Of a DNA stretch of 24,396 bases, positions 21,101 through 24,396 are shown in pieces; within the stretch, counting starts at the first letter, position 1; the number at the start of each line of letters is the position of its first letter. The notes under the pieces are model-generated. The model was not told the origin of the DNA. It saw only the letters and a list, made by a program, of their open reading frames with translations, and searched no databases. The stretch is from Sphacelaria rigidula (taxonomy: Eukaryota; Phaeophyceae; Sphacelariales), in NCBI GenBank assembly GCA_964200075.2, contig CAXNAA020000206.1:1-24396 (forward strand), read 5' to 3'. Position numbers and translations under genes: made by a program.

Positions 21101-21111
21101 GGAGGAACGAG
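9009..21111 (+). CDS. Long multi-exon gene, unknown large Ser/Ala/Gly-rich protein (exon chain)
   Basis: Ten exons can be joined in one frame: 9009-9175, 9572-9730, 10271-13909, 14003-14102, 14225-14285, 15612-15927, 16900-16960, 17750-17848, 19852-19977 and 20461-21111. The total is 5379 bases, or 1793 codons, with no stop. Several junctions agree in phase without adjustment (9175 to 9572, 17848 to 19852, 19977 to 20461). Others were chosen because they fit. Basic/helical segments at both ends flank a 1200-residue low-complexity core. Short basic clusters (RKKR, RKRR) would suit a nuclear protein, but that is inference. I recognise no family. If the last donor is skipped, translation stops at 21156. 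True start and end may lie outside, at the candidate exons listed separately. Confidence 0.6.
9572..9730 (+). CDS. Exon: charged coiled-coil-like segment
   Basis: The acceptor cgtgaatgtttttggcag and the near-perfect donor CTGCG|GTGAGT bound 159 bases. The only frame open throughout reads LRYQGADVTRRLQELLHECV, then GEYEKARLSEVRHRRMSAEM. Leu, Val and Ala are spaced as in a coiled coil, with many Glu/Arg salt-bridge candidates. Both neighbouring junctions fall in the matching phase. This is one of the best-supported exons in the window. Confidence 0.75.
9731..10270 (+). other. Intron with a GTC/GTT trinucleotide microsatellite
   Basis: This 540-base intron runs from GTGAGT to an acceptor at ataaaagcag. 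At about 9811-9855 it contains a (ATC)n-(GTC)n-(GTT)n microsatellite. The acceptor has a weak pyrimidine tract but gives the only phase-compatible strong join. An alternative AG at 10278-10279 has the same phase and would shorten the next exon by three codons. Confidence 0.55.
10271..13909 (+). CDS. Giant exon of 1212 codons, low-complexity core of the unknown protein
   Basis: The open frame runs 3.6 kb to a consensus donor, TTCGG|GTGAGT, and the next in-frame codon would be TGA (13911). The codon-dense frame is by far the longest in the window. Composition is Ser/Ala/Gly/Arg-rich with short Gln runs (AHAQQQQ near 11550, RQQQQKHRR near 11960) and many charged patches, so most of it is probably disordered. 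Three more ordered islands stand out: HFAPARVLQLLGTPHYREFM (near 12415), PLIGAVLQPLSAHAMRELLQ (near 12784) and RRAYVAVLAPLTV followed by YFLQLEEAADTAFYEEM (13560-13730). No known domain was recognised. Long opposing frames on the minus strand reflect the same GC-rich codon pattern. Confidence 0.85.
14003..14102 (+). CDS. Small candidate exon
   Basis: The acceptor acttgaatacctcttcag is good. The exon has one leading base, completing a Gly codon with GG from the previous exon, then LSYFPDAFSPLAPIDTSTQ and 14 more residues up to TCG|GTGACG. A second possible donor, CACAG|GTTCTG at 14061, also ends in phase 0 and would give a shorter exon. The flanking introns are short (93 and 122 bases), unlike the rest of the gene, so the exact structure is uncertain. 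The same frame continues to a TGA at about 14122 if not spliced. Confidence 0.4.
14225..14285 (+). CDS. Small exon with a strong donor
   Basis: An acceptor, catgtaccgaacag, and a consensus donor, GCGAAG|GTGAGT, bound 61 bases. The frame VVIMLGALAAERLLGRQICE enters in phase 0 and ends with one base. That base pairs with the two leading bases of the exon at 15612 to give Gly. The peptide is a plausible amphipathic helix. A different frame through the same bases (SSLCSVHLQLKDF…) would join directly to 13909 but not to 15612 at its best acceptor, so it is less favoured. Confidence 0.5.
14324..15446 (-). mobile_element. Non-autonomous TIR element, copy C, inverted, inside an intron
   Basis: The left end CAGGCTGGGCCGCCCAAG is the reverse complement of the right end of copy B. 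The right end (CGGCGGCCTAGCCTG, followed by TAG) matches the left ends of A and B. It is 1123 bp, uninterrupted, with the same two foldback modules in reversed order. Comparing both ends gives a terminal inverted repeat of about 26 bp, roughly CAGGCT(G/A)GGCCGCC, then …AAGCGGAC. It lies wholly between the exons at 14225-14285 and 15612-15927. Splicing would remove it from the transcript. Confidence 0.8.
15612..15927 (+). CDS. Exon: basic and Ser/Thr-rich segment with a short helical block
   Basis: An excellent acceptor (ggtttcttcccccag) and donor (GCAGCAG|GTTAGT) bound 316 bases. The frame reads SLDANKQQRRSSFRKKRSSS, a basic cluster that could be a nuclear localisation signal. A Thr/Ser-rich stretch follows, then SMSPLLAELFNGKLASTISL, likely helical. 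The exon ends in a Gly run and a split codon (AG). The leading GA completes the Gly codon begun at 14285. The minus-strand frame 15532-16065 is a shadow. Confidence 0.7.
16251..16510. other. Assembly gap (N at 16407-16416) with duplicated flanks
   Basis: The left flank from 16251 (GCGAAGGTCCTTTCCGGAC…) is repeated immediately right of the ten N from 16417, beginning with the same 19 bases. The right copy then degrades into T-runs (tttttttttaaaaaattt) but keeps the same order, ending in the C homopolymer. This pattern fits a contig overlap that was not merged because one end was poor-quality read sequence. Any reading frame crossing this stretch is meaningless. Confidence 0.8.
16900..16960 (+). 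CDS. Small candidate exon
   Basis: An acceptor (ccttggccgttgccgacag) and donor (ATATTA|GTGAGC) bound one leading base plus 20 codons, GRSTCALAEVKDFCLRSKIL. It takes the two-base end of the exon at 15927 and delivers phase 0 to the exon at 17750, so it bridges an otherwise incompatible pair. Other acceptors upstream (gcgcttcag at 16868) would give a longer version of the same frame but in the wrong phase. This join is inferred. Confidence 0.4.
17750..17848 (+). CDS. Exon: Trp-containing helical segment
   Basis: An acceptor (cctgttgtcatgtgcag) and donor (GAGCAG|GTGTGT) bound exactly 33 codons in phase 0 at both ends. The peptide runs DTNQASGGARWAIPGSIEAA and then ERKLDDSIHWAEQ, with its second half clearly amphipathic. 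It joins in frame to the exon at 19852, making a continuous predicted helix or coiled coil. Confidence 0.65.
17849..19851 (+). other. 2 kb intron, possibly with alternative exon-like segments
   Basis: No gene is needed to explain this stretch, since the exons on either side join in phase. Two segments have good acceptors. One is at 19166, after gtcatgtatttgcag. The other, 19450-19556, also has a consensus donor (TTCCAC|GTGAGT) and a single open frame with CRRCSEFH at its end. Neither fits the phase of the main chain alone. The frames at 18677-18955 (+) and 19031-19525 (-) lack supporting signals. Confidence 0.45.
19852..19977 (+). CDS. Exon: strong coiled-coil segment
   Basis: An acceptor (ctttccttccgcggactgcag) and donor (CGACAG|GTATGA) bound exactly 42 codons, phase 0 to phase 0. 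The peptide begins VLKVEKEVTAELRRLSALGI and continues YPDAELERIRREHEVFAGEW. Charged residues alternate with a regular Leu/Ile/Val spacing, which predicts a coiled coil. This is among the most convincing exons, and neither of the other two frames has comparable composition. Confidence 0.75.
20461..21111 (+). CDS. Exon: acidic, Ala-tract and basic C-terminal segment
   Basis: The acceptor ccgcatccaacccatttcag and the near-perfect donor AACGAG|GTAAGA bound exactly 217 codons, phase 0 at both ends. The order of features is a Gly-rich start, an acidic cluster (GEEEDEDDDEYQNQQ), a Thr/Ala stretch, a Gly/Ala tract including a run of eight Ala, Ser/Arg-rich sequence, and a helical basic end (ESEIELEFCKMKRTLLRKRR). 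If the donor is not used, translation continues 15 codons to a TGA at 21154-21156, which would make this the last exon. Confidence 0.75.
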
Positions 21112-21360
21112 GTAAGAAAGGCACCGGTCACCGAAAATGATTATCCCGAATCCTGAACCAACGTCATGTGGTTCAGTCATACAGAATATTAAGCCGGCAG
21201 ATACCTACCCGCACGGGTTTCATACTGTATGTTCGAGGGTTTGTGTGAGTGACCCGTGTGATAGTGCTGATGATTATGTGTCCGTGTGGTACTTCGGCAA
21301 TGCTGTCCGCGGTGGGCTTCTTGTCCTGGAGTTTTGTTCGCGTTTCGTGTCTGGTAGTGG

Positions 21361-21425
21361 TATGGGCGCACCTGACCCCCCAAAATGGGCAAAAAAAAAG
21401 TCAGCGACCAGAATCACGAACATAC
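21361..21425 (+). repeat. Inverted-repeat partner of 23851-23910
   Basis: The block TATGGGCGCACCTGACCCCC, followed by an AAATGGGCAAAA core and a TCA-CGACCA-AA-CACGAA end, recurs in reverse complement at 23851-23910 with about eight differences. The two copies face each other across about 2.4 kb. Both code for GAPDP-KWAK in one frame, so they could be ends of a decayed coding repeat. Confidence 0.55.
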
Positions 21426-22037
21426 ACAAACAGACCGACGTTTGCGGCTTATCCGGGCTCGTGAAGTAAAATACGACCAACGTCATCCAAAGAGAACGGC
21501 ATACATCCAGAATTCACATCGAGAAGAAGCGGACTGCATTCTAAAATCACAACACCCCAACGTGGCTGTCACTGGCATTCCAGCGTATCGCAAGCGCCGA
21601 CGAAAAACGACGCAGTGGCACGTGGTATATGAGCCATAACAACGGAAATAGAGGTTAAAGGGAAAAATGAATGCGCCGGGGAAACAAAAGCAAACGCAAC
21701 GCAACAGACACCTAGACGCTGTTAGCCCCGTCTTGCGTCGTAGTTCATGTCTCGTCGTTCCAGCAGTCGCAGATGCGCACGTAGCACGCGAAATACTCCA
21801 CTCAGATGTTGGCGAATGGCGTCTATCGCTTTGTTCACACTAAGAACATGCCAGACGCCGCCGCTAACTTTGCGCAGTCGCTCCCGAGGGGTCCTCAAAA
21901 CCAGGACGCTGAACCAGCAGCAGCTCCAAGTGCCCCTGGACCTGCTCCAGACGAACCCTCAGATATCCATATATTTTGTGGTACGTGTGGGTTGCCTTTT
22001 GCACATACTGCACACTTACATGATAAGCGGGTTGCAG

Positions 22038-22127
22038 AGCGTTTTTTTCATGGAGTTACGCGGCAAGGGATCCTGGCATAAGTGGGACGACCAGCACATT
22101 TTTGCCTTGCTTGGACAAGCTTTTTCG
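22038..22127 (+). CDS. Candidate downstream exon
   Basis: An acceptor (ataagcgggttgcag) and donor (TTTTCG|GTTAGG) bound 30 codons in phase 0. The peptide reads SVFFMELRGKGSWHKWDDQH, then IFALLGQAFS. Its phase fits both the end of the exon at 21111 and the start of the candidate at 22220. The same frame stays open upstream to 21747, so an earlier start is possible. There is a GTACGT donor at about 21979 that could end a separate upstream exon. Function is unknown. Confidence 0.35.
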
Positions 22128-22219
22128 GTTAGGGGTACGACACAATGCGATCGTTTGTGGGGTGCCTATGCTGCTTGCGTTAGAATATGGGCATAAAGGT
22201 GATCGAACAAATTTTTCAG

Positions 22220-22339
22220 GGGGTGCGGATCGACACCTGGCCAATATTATGTGCTCAACATGCGACAGGGCCATACGTACTGATTAAGTCCAACGAGGAC
22301 GTTCCTGGCACAGACGAGTGGAGTACAAACAGTCGCCGG
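22220..22339 (+). CDS. Candidate downstream exon
   Basis: A strong acceptor (gatcgaacaaatttttcag) is followed by 40 codons in the only frame open throughout: GVRIDTWPILCAQHATGPYV, then LIKSNEDVPGTDEWSTNSRR. The donor CCGG|GTGTGC is mediocre, and a donor at 22368 (TTG|GTGGAC) would extend the exon and change its end phase. The peptide looks genuine, but I do not recognise it. It may be a downstream exon of the main gene or part of a separate gene. Confidence 0.4.
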
Positions 22340-22938
22340 GTGTGCGATGTGGGCTGGGGGGATGTTGGTGGACCACCTCGTTGTGTTTCGAGGAGCTTGA
22401 TTTATCGGATGCCGTCGTTCCCCAATTTTTGGCGGATGAATGACTCGCCTTGTGCAAGTGTATTTGTTATTCCGTGGAGATGGCTTTTTATTTCATGAAC
22501 ATGATACTTGATCGGAATCCAATTTTTTTGTGGTGCAATAAGGAATGGAAACAAACCGTCATCACGTGCGTGACCCACCAGCGCCGATTACAATAGACGC
22601 GTGTCTGAAGACGGGTAGGTCCACTGAAAGACATGCATAGGACTTCGGTGCCATGTGGCTTCAACAATAGTGGGCCGACGAGTTGATGCTGTACCTTGTG
22701 CCATCTTGATGATGCAGTATAGTTTACCAATTGGGAGGGTGTTTTAGTCTAACTTGATTTTAGTGTGGACACCGGAATCCGGATCTGAGCTGTGCTCCTA
22801 GCGTGCTCCTAGGGTGCGCAGAACGCGTTTTTGTCTAAATCGGTGCCTGGGATGCCGATTTGAGGTCTTGCAACGCACACTTCGCCTAGGGAACACTTTG
22901 CACACCCCTTGCCCGAGGGTTCTCGGTATTCCTTCGTT

Positions 22939-22956
22939 GGGGTTAGGGTTAGGGTT
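22939..22956. repeat. Short interstitial telomere-like repeat
   Basis: GGGGTTAGGGTTAGGGTT gives nearly three TTAGGG units in otherwise unique sequence. It is too short to be a telomere and could be a chance or repair-derived insertion. Confidence 0.6.
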
Positions 22957-23090
22957 GGTGTTATTGTTTGTTCGCTGCGCTGCTGCAAGGTCGCGAAGAC
23001 GATTGCTTTTCTTCCGTGCGACTCATTGTTGATGGATGTGGGGGTGTGTGGCCATCGCGTTCAAGGCACTGCTCGTCTCTTTTCTTGCAG

Positions 23091-23377
23091 ACTTTCCGTC
23101 TCGCCAGCTTCCTCCGTGGCTTTCTTTTCTCCTTCAGTTTGTCCATACTTGCCGCCAGGTGAGATTTGATACTGAGTTACGCCATCGATGGTGGCGTGGT
23201 GATGGCACTGGGTGCAGAGGAACGAGCGCTACTCTTGCCACCGCCACGAGCGATGCACAGACGGGGGTATATGTCTTCCAGGCACAGCTTGTGGAGGGTC
23301 GAAGGTTCAAAGTCTACACCTGTCGAATAGTTGCCACTGTCGTTTGTACCACTATCAAGAGTCATTCATGGGTGTAA
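23091..23377 (+). CDS. Candidate terminal exon
   Basis: A very good acceptor (ctgctcgtctcttttcttgcag) precedes a frame that takes two leading bases. It reads FPSRQLPPWLSFLLQFVHTC and later TSDAQTGVYVFQAQLVEGRR and FKVYTCRIVATVVCTTIKSH, to a TAA at 23375-23377. An internal donor, CGCCAG|GTGAGA at 23159, could instead end the exon after 22 codons. It may be the last exon of the main gene or of a separate one. To join to 22220 it needs the alternative donor at 22368. Confidence 0.35.
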
Positions 23378-24396
23378 TCTATTCTGAGGCCGTTGGACAG
23401 GGGTGAGGTTTTCGCGTATCGTGGAAAACGAACGAGGGTTGGAGGCGCTTGTTTGCGCTGATAGCCCACACCGTTCCCCAAAATATACATCGCCAAGGCC
23501 ATCGATTGGTGAACATTTTTTTGCATGATCTACGCCGAAACGATAGCTACAACTAGGCGTCAGGAAATGTTGTATCTCACCAGGATCCGAGTTTCATACC
23601 GAATTACGCGGGGAAAACATTTTTTTTTTTTTGCGATTTTCTCGATCACCATAAATGTTTTGGCAACATGGTTTTGTCAGATTGTAACTTGGACAGATAC
23701 ACGCCTTTGAGTAGCCGAGGCACGCCGTGGTTTGTAGTCTGCGACGAGAAAAATGGGAAACCGTGAGGTGGACACCCCACACAAATCGCAAGTACTTTGA
23801 GTGATTTTACGGCGTGCATCATCAGGGGATGAACAAGATCTGGAGTCTCTTCGTGCTTTTGGTCGGTGACACTTCTTTTGCCCATTTCGAGGGGTCAGGC
23901 GCGCCCATAACGGTGTACTTTTTTTAGAGTTTTGCTGACTCGATGTTCTCCGCTTCGTCACCTGGTCGTTGTGTCGCTTGCCTTTGGCGTGAATTCATCA
24001 GTGCCATCCACTCGCGGCACACGTACCTAGCCGCACGTACCGCAGAAGCGGCAGGCAATGATGGTGACCTTTCGTATCAGCTCGTTCCTCGTAGTGCACA
24101 AAACAATCACATCTTTTGATACGGGAAAGCGTCCATCGAGCAAGCTATACCCAAAACGATGCCTATCCAGTTTAGACCATAACAGAAGGACGTTGAAGCT
24201 ACAGCAATCTTGCGTTCGCGCTTGTTTAGAAAAAGAAGTGTCAATTTGCCCATAAGTCTGTTCCTTGTTTGTATTCGATGTATTCAATGTCCCACTCGAT
24301 CCCCCCCCGGCCTGGTCCACCTGGACCTGCCAGAAAGAAGAAAAAGATATACCAGTAGTCGGAAGGAGGAGGAAGTAGATGGACAGAATTGCCTCT
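23378..24396. other. Unassigned right end, including the inverted repeat partner at 23851-23910
   Basis: Apart from the 60-bp minus-strand partner of 21361-21425, only short frames are seen. The minus-strand frame 23677-23961 begins within the repeat partner and contains a CDLC motif, but it is not supported by splice sites. A pyrimidine tract followed by AG near 24332 could be an acceptor for an exon running off the window. Confidence 0.35.

Noticed and set aside
21667-21843. A 58-codon ATG frame (MNAPGKQKQTQRNRHLDAV…)
   Set aside because: It is short, has no supporting signals and overlaps other open frames. It cannot be separated from chance.
1-24396. CRISPR array, rRNA, LTR retrotransposon or integrated virus
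   Set aside because: No regular spacer array, rRNA-like core, paired long terminal repeats, reverse transcriptase motif or viral hallmark gene was seen.

Overview
The window looks like nuclear DNA of a gene-sparse, intron-rich eukaryote. A stramenopile such as a brown alga (Ectocarpus-like) fits best, but this is inference from style only: near-50% GC, long GT-AG introns, Ser/Ala/Gly-rich coding sequence, long C/G homopolymers, TTAGGG-type repeats and several non-autonomous repeat families. There is no bacterial operon layout, and no rRNA, CRISPR array or convincing intact tRNA.

Left third (1-6500): mostly repeats. Two same-orientation copies of a roughly 1.1 kb element with CAGGCT(G/A)GGCCGCC terminal inverted repeats occur at 355-3138 (copy A) and 3970-5098 (copy B). 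Copy A is split by a 1.6 kb nested insertion made of ACGT-rich arms around a GTAC-rich minisatellite. A tRNA-like module lies between the two copies. A third copy (C, 14324-15446) is inverted and sits in an intron of the main gene.

Centre and right (about 6.6 kb to at least 21.1 kb): one long plus-strand gene. Ten exons from 9009 to 21111 join in a consistent reading frame of 1793 codons. They are dominated by a 3.6 kb exon at 10271-13909. The start and end of the gene are not certain. Candidate upstream exons lie at 6591-6903 and 7552-7711, and candidate downstream exons at 22038-22127, 22220-22339 and 23091-23377. The product is low-complexity Ser/Ala/Gly-rich with charged, probably helical or coiled-coil segments near both ends. 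I do not recognise the family. The introns hold a frameshifted FLYWCH-like zinc-finger relic, a second tRNA-like module, element C and an assembly gap whose two flanks duplicate each other.

Right end (21.3-24.4 kb): a pair of inverted 60-bp repeats, a short interstitial telomere-like tract and sequence I cannot assign.
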